Positions 49,544 through 59,577 of a stretch of DNA of 59,663 nt are shown piece by piece. The position numbers and the translations under genes are program-made. Source of the stretch: a gamma proteobacterium HTCC2207 (GTDB lineage Bacteria; Pseudomonadota; Gammaproteobacteria; Pseudomonadales; Porticoccaceae). The first letter of the stretch is position 1; each line of letters starts with the position of its first letter. Below the pieces are notes generated by a model, which had not been told where the DNA came from, made no database searches, and was given only the letters and a program-made list of their open reading frames with translations. The stretch lies in contig CAJJAU010000031.1 in NCBI GenBank assembly GCA_905182275.1, forward strand, positions 1-59,663. Direction: 5' to 3'.

Positions 49544-50338
49544 ATGATGATGAAAATGACGCTAAGAAAAAGTCGTTTGGTGGTCGCAGTTGCGGTGGTG
49601 TTTATACTATCTGGCTGTGCGAGTACTGGCAGTACCACAGCAAGTGCTTCTGGAAATAATCAAACTGCTTATCAACAGCATGTCAATTTAGCAAAGCAGT
49701 ACATTGGCCTGAATAAGAGAGATTTAGCTCGGTTACATTTAAATAAAGCTGAACAGCTACATACTAAGTCTGATATTAAAGAGTTATCCCAGCTATATAA
49801 TGGTTATGCGCTGCTCTACCAGATTGAGCTGGAAACGGATTTAACTGAAACCTATTTTTTGAAGGCTCTGGATAGTGATCCAAGTGATTCAGTAGCGAGA
49901 TATAATTTCGCAGCGTTTTTGTTTAATCAAGAACGCTTTGCAGAATCCTTGGAGCAAATTACACGGGTATCGAAAGATTTGAATTATCCGCGTAGGCCCC
50001 AAGCGTTTTATATTGCCGGTTTAGCGCAGAAAAAATTAGAAGATAGCGTGGCTGCGGTACACTCATTTGAGCGAGCCATAGAATTATCGCCTCGGTTTAA
50101 TCTGGCGTATTTAGAGGTGGCAAAAGCGTACTTTGAGCAGCAGCGATATTTGTTGGCGAGGGACGCGGTAGGTTATTATATTGCTCTGTCAGGTGATACA
50201 GCAGAAAGTTTGTGGCTGCTGGCGAGAATAGAATTCAAGATGGGCAATGCTCAGGCAGTGTCGACATCTGGCGATCGGCTAAACACATTGTTCGCCGACT
50301 CTGAAGAAGCAGGTAGGTATCGAGCGCTAGTGCAGTAA
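49544..50338 (+). CDS. pilW: Type IV pilus biogenesis lipoprotein PilW/PilF
   Basis: 264 residues. The lipoprotein signal ends ILSGC (C25); several TPR-like repeats follow (LAKQYIGLNKRDLARLHLNKA, ARYNFAAFLFNQERFAESL, YLEVAKAYFEQQRYLLA). In Pseudomonas the homologue PilF pilots the PilQ secretin to the outer membrane. AAGGGA lies five bases before the ATG. Usually rodZ comes next, but here ispG follows after 53 bases. Confidence 0.88.
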   Translation: MMMKMTLRKSRLVVAVAVVFILSGCASTGSTTASASGNNQTAYQQHVNLAKQYIGLNKRDLARLHLNKAEQLHTKSDIKELSQLYNGYALLYQIELETDLTETYFLKALDSDPSDSVARYNFAAFLFNQERFAESLEQITRVSKDLNYPRRPQAFYIAGLAQKKLEDSVAAVHSFERAIELSPRFNLAYLEVAKAYFEQQRYLLARDAVGYYIALSGDTAESLWLLARIEFKMGNAQAVSTSGDRLNTLFADSEEAGRYRALVQ

Positions 50339-50391
50339 TCATTAACGTGCGACGCCTCTTTATTAGGTGATTAAATTAAAGTGAGAAAGTT

Positions 50392-51519
50392 TTGAGTTTT
50401 AGTGAGTCACCCATTGTAAGACGAAAGTCCCGGCAGATTATGGTCGGAGACGTTGCAGTGGGCGGAGATGCGCCCATCTCAGTCCAAAGTATGACCAATA
50501 CGCCAACCTCCGATGTTGATGCAACTGTCGCGCAAATAGAAAACATACAGCAAGCCGGCGCAGATATTGTGAGAGTGTCAGTACCCTCTTTAGCGGAAGC
50601 TGAAGCCTTTGGCGAGATTAGAAAAAGAGTGTCAGTTCCACTGGTGGCAGACATTCATTTTGATCATAAAATAGCCCTCCGTGTGGCAGACCTTGGGGTA
50701 GATTGTCTGCGTATTAATCCTGGCAATATTAGCCGAGAAGACCGCTTGCGAGAGGTCATCGCTAAAGCTAAAGATCTCAATATCCCCATTCGCATTGGCG
50801 TTAATGCTGGGTCCTTGGGTAAAGATTTATTGCGTAAGTATAGTGAGCCAACTGCTGAAGCGATGGTCGAGTCTGCTATGCGTAATGTAGATCTACTAGA
50901 TAAATATGATTTCCAGAACTTTAAAGTCAGTGTCAAAGCCTCAGAAATCTTTATGGCGCAGGCCGCTTATCGAGATCTGGCTAAGCGCATTGAGCAACCA
51001 CTGCATCTGGGTATTACAGAAGCCGGTGGACTTCGCTCTGGAACGGTAAAGTCGGCCATTGGCCTCGGCGCCTTATTGCTCGACGGTATCGGTGATACGA
51101 TTAGGATATCTCTGGCTGCCGATCCTGCAGAGGAAGCACGAGTGGCTTGGTCTATGCTGCGCAGCCTAAGACTTAGATCTAAAGGCATAAATTTTATAGC
51201 CTGCCCGAGTTGTTCGCGACAAAATTTCGATGTTATCTCTACAGTTAATGAGCTAGAGGCGCGACTCGAAGATATTACGGTCCCTATGGACGTATCAATT
51301 ATTGGTTGTATTGTGAACGGTCCTGGGGAAGCCAAACTATCTGACTACGGTCTTACCGGAGGCTCGCCCGCTAATTTGGTTTATCTTGACGGCATGCCAG
51401 ATCACAAAATAAGCCAAGAGCGTTTGGTCGATCAGTTAGAAGCTGGAATTCGCGCCAAAGCGGCTGCCAAGGAAGCGCAGATGGCGATTGATGCTGAACA
51501 AATTATCGCTAGAGGCTGA
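50392..51519 (+). CDS. ispG: 4-hydroxy-3-methylbut-2-enyl-diphosphate synthase IspG
   Basis: 375 residues; converts MEcPP to HMBPP in the MEP isoprenoid pathway. [15 protein letters not shown] and CLRINPGN are conserved, and the 4Fe-4S cysteines lie in ACPSCSRQ and GCIVNGPGE. The best start is TTG 50392 ([13 protein letters not shown]); a nearby GTG at 50381 stops after four codons. Spacing to hisS is 13 bases. Confidence 0.95.
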   Translation: MSFSESPIVRRKSRQIMVGDVAVGGDAPISVQSMTNTPTSDVDATVAQIENIQQAGADIVRVSVPSLAEAEAFGEIRKRVSVPLVADIHFDHKIALRVADLGVDCLRINPGNISREDRLREVIAKAKDLNIPIRIGVNAGSLGKDLLRKYSEPTAEAMVESAMRNVDLLDKYDFQNFKVSVKASEIFMAQAAYRDLAKRIEQPLHLGITEAGGLRSGTVKSAIGLGALLLDGIGDTIRISLAADPAEEARVAWSMLRSLRLRSKGINFIACPSCSRQNFDVISTVNELEARLEDITVPMDVSIIGCIVNGPGEAKLSDYGLTGGSPANLVYLDGMPDHKISQERLVDQLEAGIRAKAAAKEAQMAIDAEQIIARG

Positions 51520-51532
51520 TAGGGTAATTATA

Positions 51533-52807
51533 ATGAAAATTCAATCCTTGCGCGGTATGCATGATCTTCTTCCCGACCAGTCGACGACATGGCAATACCT
51601 TGAAAAAACCGTAGCCGACATACTAACCCGTTACAGCTACAAAGAGATCCGCTTCCCTATTGTTGAGCAAACTGAGCTATTTAAGCGCTCGGTTGGCGAG
51701 GCGACTGATATTGTTGAAAAAGAGATGTACACTTTTGAAGATCGCAATGGTGACCAACTGAGTTTGCGCCCAGAGGGGACTGCCGGCTGTGTGCGAGCCT
51801 GCACGCAAAACGGCCTTTTGCATAACCAGACTCAGCGCTTGTGGTACGCCGGACCTATGTTCAGACATGAGCGGCCGCAAAAAGGCCGGCAGAGACAATT
51901 TCATCAGATTGGAGTTGAGGCGTTCGGGCTGTGTGGCCCTGATATTGATGCTGAATTATTGTTGTTAACCGCGAGATTATGGAAAGCCTTAAAAATCGAT
52001 CACGTGGTGAGTTTACAGATCAATTCTTTGGGCACCTCTGAGGATCGTAAAACGTATCGTGGCGAATTGGTAAAGTACCTCACTCAACACCATCAATCGT
52101 TGGATGAAGATAGTCAGCGGCGGTTATTGACTAACCCGATGAGAATTCTAGATAGCAAAAATGCCGACGTGCAAAAAGTACTCGAGAAAGCGCCAATCCT
52201 AAGCGATTATATTGATGAAGAATCTCGTCAGCATTTTCAACAGCTTTGCTCCATTTTGGATGCGGCAAACATCAACTATGAGCTTAATCCAAAATTGGTT
52301 CGAGGTTTGGATTACTACTCCAAGACGGTTTTTGAATGGGTAACATCGAGTCTTGGGGCTCAGGGCACCATTTGCGCCGGTGGCCGTTATGATGGGCTGG
52401 TTGAGCAGCTTGGCGGAAAACCCTGCCCTGGTGTCGGTTTTGCCATGGGGATGGAAAGGCTCGCTCTGCTGCTTGACGAGTTAAACACTGTCCCCGATAG
52501 TGTCGCCCAAACTGTGGATGTCTATATAGTGGCCGTAGGCAATACTATGGCTGATGCAATGGTGTTGAGTGATACCCTGCGCAGCCAATGTCCGACCCTG
52601 CGTTTTGAGAGCCATTGCGGCGGCGGTAGTTTCAAATCGCAAATGAAAAAAGCAGATAAAAGTGGCGCTGATATTGCTATTATTCTGGGCGAGGAAGAGA
52701 TCGCTAATAAAACTGGCGGAGTAAAGTATCTCCGAAAAGAACATCCGCAAGAAACTGTTGTCCAAAATAAATTGGCTGACTTATTAAATACATTTTTTAT
52801 TGATTGA
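51533..52807 (+). CDS. hisS: Histidyl-tRNA synthetase
   Basis: 424 residues from ATG 51533 ([14 protein letters not shown]), matching E. coli HisRS length. Class II motif 2 [15 protein letters not shown], histidine-specific [14 protein letters not shown] and GGRYDGL are present; the C-terminal ~95 residues form the anticodon-binding domain. An in-frame extension into ispG is rejected. Nine bases separate it from yfgM. Confidence 0.97.
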   Translation: MKIQSLRGMHDLLPDQSTTWQYLEKTVADILTRYSYKEIRFPIVEQTELFKRSVGEATDIVEKEMYTFEDRNGDQLSLRPEGTAGCVRACTQNGLLHNQTQRLWYAGPMFRHERPQKGRQRQFHQIGVEAFGLCGPDIDAELLLLTARLWKALKIDHVVSLQINSLGTSEDRKTYRGELVKYLTQHHQSLDEDSQRRLLTNPMRILDSKNADVQKVLEKAPILSDYIDEESRQHFQQLCSILDAANINYELNPKLVRGLDYYSKTVFEWVTSSLGAQGTICAGGRYDGLVEQLGGKPCPGVGFAMGMERLALLLDELNTVPDSVAQTVDVYIVAVGNTMADAMVLSDTLRSQCPTLRFESHCGGGSFKSQMKKADKSGADIAIILGEEEIANKTGGVKYLRKEHPQETVVQNKLADLLNTFFID

Positions 52808-52816
52808 GGCACACCC

Positions 52817-53551
52817 GTGGCAGAAGAGCGTACTGAAGAAGAGTTAATCGAAGCATTAAAAATTTGGTGGCAAGAGAATGGTTTTAAAGCCATTGCGGCC
52901 ATTGTGCTAATTGTAGGCGGCTATTTCGGTTGGCAGTCCTGGCAACAAAACTTAGCGGTCCAGTCAGAGGAGGCGTCAAATCTTTGGCAAGCCAGTATGG
53001 ACGTTGTCATGACTCAGCAAGCTGGACAATCTCTTGATACGGCGCAGCAAAAAATTGTCAACGATAATGCGGATAAGCTAAAAGCTGACTTCAGTGGCAC
53101 GGCCTATGCGCACTTAGCGGCGGCATTAAAAGCCAAGTTAGCGGTAGAGGGTGGGGATTTAGATACTGCTGCAGACGAATTACAGTGGTCTTTGGATAAT
53201 GGATCCTCAGAGGCGGCCAAAATTCTTATGCGTTTGCGCTTAGCGCGAGTGGAAGCTGCTCGAGGAAATGTTGAGATGGCACTAGAGATGCTTCAAGGTG
53301 TTAATTCCGGCGCCCATAAATCTTCTTATGAGGAAGCCAAAGGTGATTTCTATCTACAGCTAGGCAATACAGAAGCGGCTTATTCAGCTTATGATGCAGC
53401 AATAGTGGCTAACAAATCCACAGATCAAATCGTAGGTAATGTCTTAGAGTTGAAAATTGGACAGGTACGCCCTGCTCAGAAGCCAGAGGTACTGCCAAAC
53501 TCTGACGAGGCTAGTGTGGCCACAGACATGGCCAGTGAGGGCGGCCAATGA
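52817..53551 (+). CDS. yfgM: YfgM-like ancillary SecYEG translocon subunit
   Basis: 244 residues from GTG 52817 (GAGG upstream). A short cytoplasmic start (EERTEEELIEALKIWWQENG), one membrane helix (about 19-38) and a TPR-containing periplasmic part match YfgM, which in E. coli pairs with PpiD at the translocon. It is longer than the E. coli protein (206) because of an acidic C-terminal tail. Its stop overlaps the bamB start (ATGA). Confidence 0.92.
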   Translation: MAEERTEEELIEALKIWWQENGFKAIAAIVLIVGGYFGWQSWQQNLAVQSEEASNLWQASMDVVMTQQAGQSLDTAQQKIVNDNADKLKADFSGTAYAHLAAALKAKLAVEGGDLDTAADELQWSLDNGSSEAAKILMRLRLARVEAARGNVEMALEMLQGVNSGAHKSSYEEAKGDFYLQLGNTEAAYSAYDAAIVANKSTDQIVGNVLELKIGQVRPAQKPEVLPNSDEASVATDMASEGGQ

Positions 53552-54690
53552 AGAAGCTGAGTTTACTCCTTTGTACGCTCGCTATTTCAGGCTGCAGTTG
53601 GTTTAGTAGCGAGGACGATATCGCCATTACACCAGCTGAATTGGTCGATTTCACGGCTGAGGTTTCTATTACCCGCAGCTGGTCCGCCAACATTGGCTCG
53701 GGCACTAAAGACTACTTAATCAGCCTTCGTCCCGCGGCCGATGGAGACACGATTTTTGCTGCCGATTATTCCGGTCAGGTTACGGCACTGAATCTCAGTT
53801 CGGGAAAACAAATATGGCAGGTTAATCTCGACACAATGGTGACTGGAGGCGTTGGCTATGGTTCAGATATGGTCATGGTTGGTACCATTGAAGGGGTTGT
53901 TTATGCTCTCAACGCCTCTGATGGATCCACCTTATGGACTAGCCAGGTAAGCTCAGAAATACTCTCGAGCCCTAAAACTAACGGCAAGGTGGTAGCCGTC
54001 CACAGCATTGATAATCAGATGGTCGCACTGGATGCGAAAACAGGTGAGGAGTTATGGAGACATGACGGGGACGCACCAATCTTAAGTGTTCGCGGTACCA
54101 GCGAATCAGTGGTCACCAGCAATATGGTTTTATCTGGATTCGACTCGGGTAAATTGATTGCCTTTAATCCCAACAATGGTTCGGTTACCTGGGAAACGCG
54201 AGTCGCTCTCCCGAAAGGTCGTACAGAACTAGAACGTATGGTGGATATTGATGGAGAGCCGTTGCTGGTAGGTGATGTTATCTATGCAGCGACTTATCAA
54301 GGTCGTCTTGGGGCTATTTCTCGCGGTACTGGAAGAAATCTTTGGTCACAGGATACGTCCTCACATCATGCCCCGGCTCACCGTTCAGGAAAGATATACG
54401 TCACTGGTGACGAAGATACTATCCAATCATTCCGTTCGGGCAATGGCCAGCAAGTGTGGACTAATGACCAGCTATTTTTACGTCAAACAACCGGTCCAGC
54501 TGTGCTTGGAGGTACTATTGCGGTGGCCGATGCTGAGGGCTATTTGCATCTACTAGATGCCGAAGATGGGCATTTTGTGGGTCGAATTAAAGTCGATGGA
54601 AGTGGCGTGCGTGCACCGCTGTTGAGCGTTGGAAACAGGCTTATTGTGCAGGCCAATAATGGCAGTGTTAGCGCATATCAAATTCAATAG
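53548..54690 (+). CDS. bamB: Outer-membrane assembly lipoprotein BamB
   Basis: 380 residues. Lipobox AISGC (C16); the rest is an eight-bladed propeller with PQQ-type repeats such as YALNASDGSTLWTS, VALDAKTGEELWRH and LIAFNPNNGSVTWE. BamB supports BamA in inserting outer-membrane beta-barrels. Length is close to E. coli (392). It is followed by a hairpin with a T-run before der. Confidence 0.95.
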   Translation: MKKLSLLLCTLAISGCSWFSSEDDIAITPAELVDFTAEVSITRSWSANIGSGTKDYLISLRPAADGDTIFAADYSGQVTALNLSSGKQIWQVNLDTMVTGGVGYGSDMVMVGTIEGVVYALNASDGSTLWTSQVSSEILSSPKTNGKVVAVHSIDNQMVALDAKTGEELWRHDGDAPILSVRGTSESVVTSNMVLSGFDSGKLIAFNPNNGSVTWETRVALPKGRTELERMVDIDGEPLLVGDVIYAATYQGRLGAISRGTGRNLWSQDTSSHHAPAHRSGKIYVTGDEDTIQSFRSGNGQQVWTNDQLFLRQTTGPAVLGGTIAVADAEGYLHLLDAEDGHFVGRIKVDGSGVRAPLLSVGNRLIVQANNGSVSAYQIQ

Positions 54691-54715
54691 CGAAAATTCT
54701 TGTTAATTGCAGTAG

Positions 54716-54746
54716 AATGCCGCACTTAAACCATGCGGCATTTTTT
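54716..54746 (+). terminator. Terminator-like hairpin between bamB and der
   Basis: A nine-pair stem (AATGCCGCA at 54716-54724 with its exact complement at 54734-54742), a nine-base loop, and a run of six T residues (54741-54746). It looks like a rho-independent terminator for bamB, but ends only five bases before the der ATG, so it also occupies the place of the der ribosome site. Confidence 0.7.
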
Positions 54747-54751
54747 ATTCT

Positions 54752-56143
54752 ATGATTCCTGTTATCGCCCTAGTGGGCCGTCCCAATGTAGGAAAATCTA
54801 CTCTATTTAATCGACTCACTCGTAGTCGAGACGCGCTGGTGGCCAACTATTCAGGACTTACCAGAGATCGTAAATACGGTGATGGTGAAATGTTTGATCG
54901 GCGCTTTATGGTCATCGACACTGGCGGTATTAGTGGAGAAGAAGAAGGTATTGATGCTGAGATGGCTGAACAGTCCCTGCTGGCTATGGATGAGGCGGAT
55001 ATTGTTCTATTTATCGTCGACTGTCGAGCGGGGGTGACCTCAGCAGATTACATGATTGCTGAAAAGTTACGCCGTAAAAACCGTAAGGTATATTTAGTCG
55101 CCAACAAAATTGATGGGTTGGATCCTGCCGCTGCGCTCGCTGATTTTTATCAGATGGGTTTCTCTGGTATGTATCCAACTACGGCAACCCATGGCCGCGG
55201 TGTGCGCTCAATGATGGAGGAGGTTCTAGAGCCTTATCCGGAGTATGTTGAGCCTCAGGACGATGGCTCTAATAGTATAAGAATTGGTGTTGTTGGCCGT
55301 CCTAACGTAGGTAAATCGACTCTAGTGAATCGCCTGTTGGGTGAAGACCGCGTAGTGGTTTTTGACGAGCCAGGGACCACTCGGGATAGTATCTACATCG
55401 ACTATGAGCGCCACGGCCAAAACTACACATTGATTGACACAGCGGGCATTCGAAAGCGCAAAAATGTGAAGCTGGCTATTGAAAAGTTCTCGATTGTAAA
55501 AACGCTACAAGCCATTGACGATGCCAATGTGGTTATTTTAATGGTCGACGCCCATGAAGGCTTGGTAGACCAAGATCTTCATCTAATGGGCTCTGTCATT
55601 GATGCTGGTCGTGGCCTAGTGATAGGCATTAATAAGTGGGATGGGCTTGATCCCGATAAGAGAGAACACATTAAAGTTGAGATAAAACGTCGTCTGCAGT
55701 TTGCTGATTTTGCTGAAGTCCACTTTATCTCTGCACTACATGGAACGGGTGTTGGTAATCTCTACGATTCCATCGGCGCCGCCTATCGAGCGGCGACTGA
55801 CGCACTAAGCGCCTCGCGCCTGACCAAAGTATTAGAAGGGGCTGTTGAAGAGCATCAGCCACCATTGGTGCATGGGCGACGAGTCAAATTGCGCTTTGCT
55901 CATGCTGGAGGTCGCAATCCTCCGGTTATTATCATTCACGGCAATCAGACAGATGCAGTGCCTGCACAATATACTCGCTACCTCGAAAAGATTTTCCGTC
56001 GAGAATTAGGTCTGCAGGGAACCCCGGTTAGAATTGAATATCGAACCGGAGATAATCCCTATAAGAACAAGGCTGTTACTACCAAGGATCGTGCAGGAAT
56101 GAAACGTAAGAAGATTGTTAAATACAGTAAAAGAAACGACTAA
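54752..56143 (+). CDS. der: GTPase Der (EngA)
   Basis: 463 residues, ribosome-assembly GTPase with two tandem G domains. Each has GRPNVGKST (first at 9-17, second near 180-190), a switch DTGG or DTAG, and N-K-x-D (NKIDG, NKWDG). The C-terminal KH-like domain (about 355-445) and a basic tail are present. The start at 54752 fits the family exactly ([12 protein letters not shown]), but no Shine-Dalgarno sequence stands before it; the hairpin and T-run abut the codon. Confidence 0.96.
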   Translation: MIPVIALVGRPNVGKSTLFNRLTRSRDALVANYSGLTRDRKYGDGEMFDRRFMVIDTGGISGEEEGIDAEMAEQSLLAMDEADIVLFIVDCRAGVTSADYMIAEKLRRKNRKVYLVANKIDGLDPAAALADFYQMGFSGMYPTTATHGRGVRSMMEEVLEPYPEYVEPQDDGSNSIRIGVVGRPNVGKSTLVNRLLGEDRVVVFDEPGTTRDSIYIDYERHGQNYTLIDTAGIRKRKNVKLAIEKFSIVKTLQAIDDANVVILMVDAHEGLVDQDLHLMGSVIDAGRGLVIGINKWDGLDPDKREHIKVEIKRRLQFADFAEVHFISALHGTGVGNLYDSIGAAYRAATDALSASRLTKVLEGAVEEHQPPLVHGRRVKLRFAHAGGRNPPVIIIHGNQTDAVPAQYTRYLEKIFRRELGLQGTPVRIEYRTGDNPYKNKAVTTKDRAGMKRKKIVKYSKRND

Positions 56144-56155
56144 TCTGCTCGTCAA

Positions 56156-56638
56156 CTACTTGATATGGTCTAGAGGTAGTTCAGTACGCTGAACTATCTT
56201 ACGCAGCACAAAGCTGGTTTTAATGCTTCTTACACCGTCAACTAGATTGAGTTTTTTTAGTAAAAACCGCTGGTAATAGTCCATATCAGGCATGACTACC
56301 TTCAATAAATAATCTGCGTCGCTACCGGTAATTAGTGAACACTCGACTACCTCGGGCCAGGCACTGATGCAACGGTCAAAATTCTCCAATCGTTTAGAGT
56401 CCTGATTCTCAAGACACACCATGACATAGATACTGATCGGTAAACCTAGCTTTTCCTGATTAAGTAACGTTATCTGCCTATCTATAATTCCCGAGTCTTC
56501 AAGCATCTTCACGCGACGAGCGCAGGGCGATGGCGATAACCCAATACGTTCAGATAAATCCAAATTGCTCAGGCCACCATCAGCTTGAATCTCTTGGAGA
56601 ATTCGTCGATCAATACGGTCAAGAGTTGGTATTGGCAT
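56156..56638 (-). CDS. Lrp/AsnC family regulator
   Basis: 160 residues. A winged helix at about 5-60 (LDRIDRRILQEIQADGG, LDLSERIGLSPSPCARRVKMLE) is followed by the RAM ligand-binding fold with TGSDADYLLKVVMPDMDYY. It is divergent from the methionine gamma-lyase gene, the arrangement of mdeR-mdeA in Pseudomonas putida, so it probably senses methionine or a related amino acid and controls the lyase. That role is inferred from position. Confidence 0.9.
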   Translation of the reverse strand: MPIPTLDRIDRRILQEIQADGGLSNLDLSERIGLSPSPCARRVKMLEDSGIIDRQITLLNQEKLGLPISIYVMVCLENQDSKRLENFDRCISAWPEVVECSLITGSDADYLLKVVMPDMDYYQRFLLKKLNLVDGVRSIKTSFVLRKIVQRTELPLDHIK

Positions 56639-56677
56639 ATATAGCTTCTTATTACGATTAAATTACATTTAGTCGCT

Positions 56678-56737
56678 ATTATACGGTTATTTTAAGGTTT
56701 TATAAGAGAGAAAAAGCTCAATTTGTGGGGATATAAT
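56678..56737. promoter_or_regulatory. Divergent -10 boxes between the Lrp-type regulator and the methionine gamma-lyase gene
   Basis: ATTATA at 56678-56683 reads TATAAT on the minus strand, facing the regulator; TATAAT at 56732-56737 faces the lyase gene. The 133-base gap is strongly AT-rich. -35 boxes are weak on both sides, as expected for genes that need an activator such as an Lrp protein. Confidence 0.45.
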
Positions 56738-56771
56738 TTATTCTTTGTAGTGTCTAGCCGAGTAAAATTAA

Positions 56772-57965
56772 ATGACCAAAAACAATAAATTAGCCTTTTC
56801 TACCAGAGCGGTGCATAGCGGCTATGATTCATCGTCAAGCCATGGGTCACTCAATCCACCGATCTATATGACATCAACCTTTTGCTTTGACACCGTAGAG
56901 CAGGGGGCAGCTCGCTTTTCTGGTGAAGCGCCGGGCCATTTTTACAGTCGGGTATCCAACCCAACGCAAGCGATTCTTGAAGCACGTCTAGCGGATCTTG
57001 AAGAGGGGGAAGCTGCTTTAGCAACTGCTTCGGGAATGGGTGCGATTAGTGCAACTTTTTGGACAATAGTGTCTCCGGGTGACCATGTGCTGGTCGATAA
57101 AACGGTCTATGGCTGTACGTTTTCTTTTATGGAGCATGGACTCAAAAAGTTTGGTATTCAGGTAACCTATGTGGATTTCACCAATATTGATGAAATCAAA
57201 GGTGCGTTGCAGTCTAATACTCGTGTGGTGTATTTTGAGAGCCCTGTTAACCCCTCCATGCGCATACTTGATATTGAACAGATCAGCAGTTTAGTTAAGG
57301 ACTACTGCGCTGACATTCATGTTGTGATCGACAACACATACTGTACGCCAGCTTTACAGAGGCCGCTTACTATGGGGGCAGATATAGTGGTGCACTCAGC
57401 CACAAAATACCTAGGTGGCCACGGTGATTTAATCGCTGGAGCGGTGGTAGGTCAAGCGGAGATGATGGAAAAAATAAGACTCTATGGCCTCAAAGATATG
57501 ACCGGAGCGGTTATTTCTCCTATCAATGTATTCTTAATTTTGAGAGGCGTTAAGACCTTGCAGTTGCGGATGGAGAGGCACTGTCAAAATGCACAGGTGA
57601 TTGCGGAAATGCTTGAGGCTCATCCGGCGGTTGAAAGTACCTACTACCCTGGCTTATCCAGTGATCCGGGTCATCAATTAGCGAAGCGCCAAATGGACGG
57701 CTTTGGCGGCATGATTGCCTTTGAGCTTAAAGCGGGATTTGGAGCTGCATCTAAGATGCTCAATAGACTCAATTTAATTAAGCGGGCGGTTAGTTTGGGC
57801 GATACAGAAACACTGATTCAGCATCCCGCTAGCATGACCCATTCTACTTACACTCCAGAAGAGCAAGCTAAACATGGCATTACGCAGGGGCTGGTTAGGA
57901 TTTCTGTAGGTCTTGAGTGTGTAAACGATATATTGGCAGATCTTAAACAGGCGTTAGACGCATAG
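56772..57965 (+). CDS. mdeA: Methionine gamma-lyase
   Basis: 397 residues, Cys/Met-metabolism PLP family. It cleaves methionine to methanethiol, ammonia and 2-oxobutanoate. PLP lysine lies in [11 protein letters not shown] (K212), phosphate ligands Y58 and R60 in FYSRVSNP, Y113, and the active-site cysteine C115 in VYGCTF, which separates gamma-lyase from cystathionine enzymes. Length equals the P. putida enzyme (398). The methanethiol product would connect it with sulfur cycling in marine bacteria. Confidence 0.88.
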   Translation: MTKNNKLAFSTRAVHSGYDSSSSHGSLNPPIYMTSTFCFDTVEQGAARFSGEAPGHFYSRVSNPTQAILEARLADLEEGEAALATASGMGAISATFWTIVSPGDHVLVDKTVYGCTFSFMEHGLKKFGIQVTYVDFTNIDEIKGALQSNTRVVYFESPVNPSMRILDIEQISSLVKDYCADIHVVIDNTYCTPALQRPLTMGADIVVHSATKYLGGHGDLIAGAVVGQAEMMEKIRLYGLKDMTGAVISPINVFLILRGVKTLQLRMERHCQNAQVIAEMLEAHPAVESTYYPGLSSDPGHQLAKRQMDGFGGMIAFELKAGFGAASKMLNRLNLIKRAVSLGDTETLIQHPASMTHSTYTPEEQAKHGITQGLVRISVGLECVNDILADLKQALDA

Positions 57966-57977
57966 GGTCATGGCCCG

Positions 57978-59342
57978 TTATATTGTGGAAAAATCAGTTT
58001 TAGTGGTTTTGGTGACTTCAATGTTAAGTTCGCCATCGATCAGGCTGGCTCTAAGATTCTCTCCCGGGGTCACGGAGGCAACACTCTTAATCACCTGATT
58101 TTTATCGTCGCGAATAACGGAGAAGCCGCGGCTGAGTATTTTAAGAGGACTGACAGCATCCAGTAGGTGAATTGTTTGCTCTGTGTGGCTCACTTTTTCT
58201 TTCAGTTGTCGACTAGCCGCTTTAGATATTTGATTGATGGCATCATTCAAGCGCTGTCTTTTATACGCTAGGGCATCTCGAGGGTGCTGACGTAGCAGGC
58301 GGTCTCGGCTCAACGTCGCTCGGTGTCGACAGAGTTGAACCATAGCCTGGATAGAGCGTCTCAAGCGAATATCTAAATGGTCAAGATGCTGAGCCTGTTC
58401 TTGAAGCTTTCGCCCCGGGTGTTGCAGTCGATTGCGCAAGTCGTTGGTTTTTTGTTCCAATCTTTGCAGTCGTCGGCTCATTGCGTCGCTCAACAACGTT
58501 TCTAGCCCGCTAAGTTGTGCGGCTATTTCATCGCCATTAGGGCTAATTAATTCTGCCGCGGCGGACGGTGTGGGTGCTCGAAGGTCGGCAACAAAGTCGG
58601 CAATGGTAAAGTCAATTTCATGACCCACTGCACTGATGATTGGAATTTTGCTGTGGAATATAGCGCGAGCCACGGCCTCTTCATTGAATGGCCATAAATC
58701 TTCTAGAGATCCGCCACCGCGGCCGACAATTAAAGCGTCGCATCGACCATCTTGATTAGCGTTTGCTATGGCCTCTACAATTTGCCCTGCGGCCTGATCG
58801 CCCTGAACAGCGGTAGGAAAGAGCGTTACTTTGATGCTCGGGAATCTGCGATTAAGGACAGCTAAAATATCTTTGAATGCCGCGCCTGTCGGTGAGGTTA
58901 CAACGCCAATGTGATTCGCGGATGTTGGCATGGGCTGTTTGTGGGCCTGATCAAACAAACTCTCATTAGCTAGCTTTGCTTTGAGTTGGTCAAATTGCCT
59001 TTGTAATGCGCCAAAGCCAGCTTCTTCCATATGTTCTATGATGAGCTGATAGTCTCCGCGACCCTCATATAAACCGACTCGGCACCGTACCAACACCGAA
59101 ATTCCGTTTGCAGGTTTGAAGCTAACCCGCGCATTACTGTTTTTAAACATAGCGCAGCGAACCTGCGCCTGTTGATCTTTGAGGGTCAGATACCAATGGC
59201 CAGAGCTAGGGCGAGCAAAATTGGAAATTTCACCCTCTACCCACAACAGGGGAAGGGTACTTTCAAGTAACTGGCGAACAGTGCGGTTGAGTTCACTGAC
59301 GGTGAAAACCTGGCGATTATGATTATCTTTAGACATTCGCAT
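57978..59342 (-). CDS. xseA: Exodeoxyribonuclease VII large subunit
   Basis: 454 residues. OB-fold DNA-binding domain at about 10-105 (VSELNRTVRQLLE, LWVEGEISNFARPSSGHWY), catalytic domain with GVVTSPTGAA, DALIVGRGGGSLEDLW and AVGHEIDFTIADFVADLRAPTPSAAA, then a long coiled-coil (about 265-385). Length matches E. coli XseA (456). Starts at 59342 or 59336 are both possible. Divergent from guaB, as in Pseudomonas; the small subunit gene is not in the window. Confidence 0.96.
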   Translation of the reverse strand: MRMSKDNHNRQVFTVSELNRTVRQLLESTLPLLWVEGEISNFARPSSGHWYLTLKDQQAQVRCAMFKNSNARVSFKPANGISVLVRCRVGLYEGRGDYQLIIEHMEEAGFGALQRQFDQLKAKLANESLFDQAHKQPMPTSANHIGVVTSPTGAAFKDILAVLNRRFPSIKVTLFPTAVQGDQAAGQIVEAIANANQDGRCDALIVGRGGGSLEDLWPFNEEAVARAIFHSKIPIISAVGHEIDFTIADFVADLRAPTPSAAAELISPNGDEIAAQLSGLETLLSDAMSRRLQRLEQKTNDLRNRLQHPGRKLQEQAQHLDHLDIRLRRSIQAMVQLCRHRATLSRDRLLRQHPRDALAYKRQRLNDAINQISKAASRQLKEKVSHTEQTIHLLDAVSPLKILSRGFSVIRDDKNQVIKSVASVTPGENLRASLIDGELNIEVTKTTKTDFSTI

Positions 59343-59481
59343 ATTGTAGTGAAACGAGCAGCGGAAGGTAACTAATTTAAGATGTATATTTCAACACCTG
59401 TTAATTCCTGAGGAGTTAAAAAAATATTAAAATCAGTGCTTTATCATCATTTAGTCTATCCAAGCCAATACCAAATAAATG

Positions 59482-59510
59482 TTTACCTTATAGTGCCTGA
59501 GGCCTATAAT
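59482..59510 (+). promoter_or_regulatory. guaB promoter with GC-rich discriminator
   Basis: TTTACC (59482-59487), a 17-base spacer and a perfect TATAAT (59505-59510) lie 67 bases before the guaB ATG. The bases just after the -10 box are GCGCCGC, a GC-rich discriminator typical of promoters turned down by ppGpp, which is known for guaB in E. coli. Confidence 0.65.
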
Positions 59511-59577
59511 GCGCCGCTTACTTTTTAAAATCCAACATGTATTCGCTCTTTAGAGCATACCGAGGTAGGCGTTCTTT

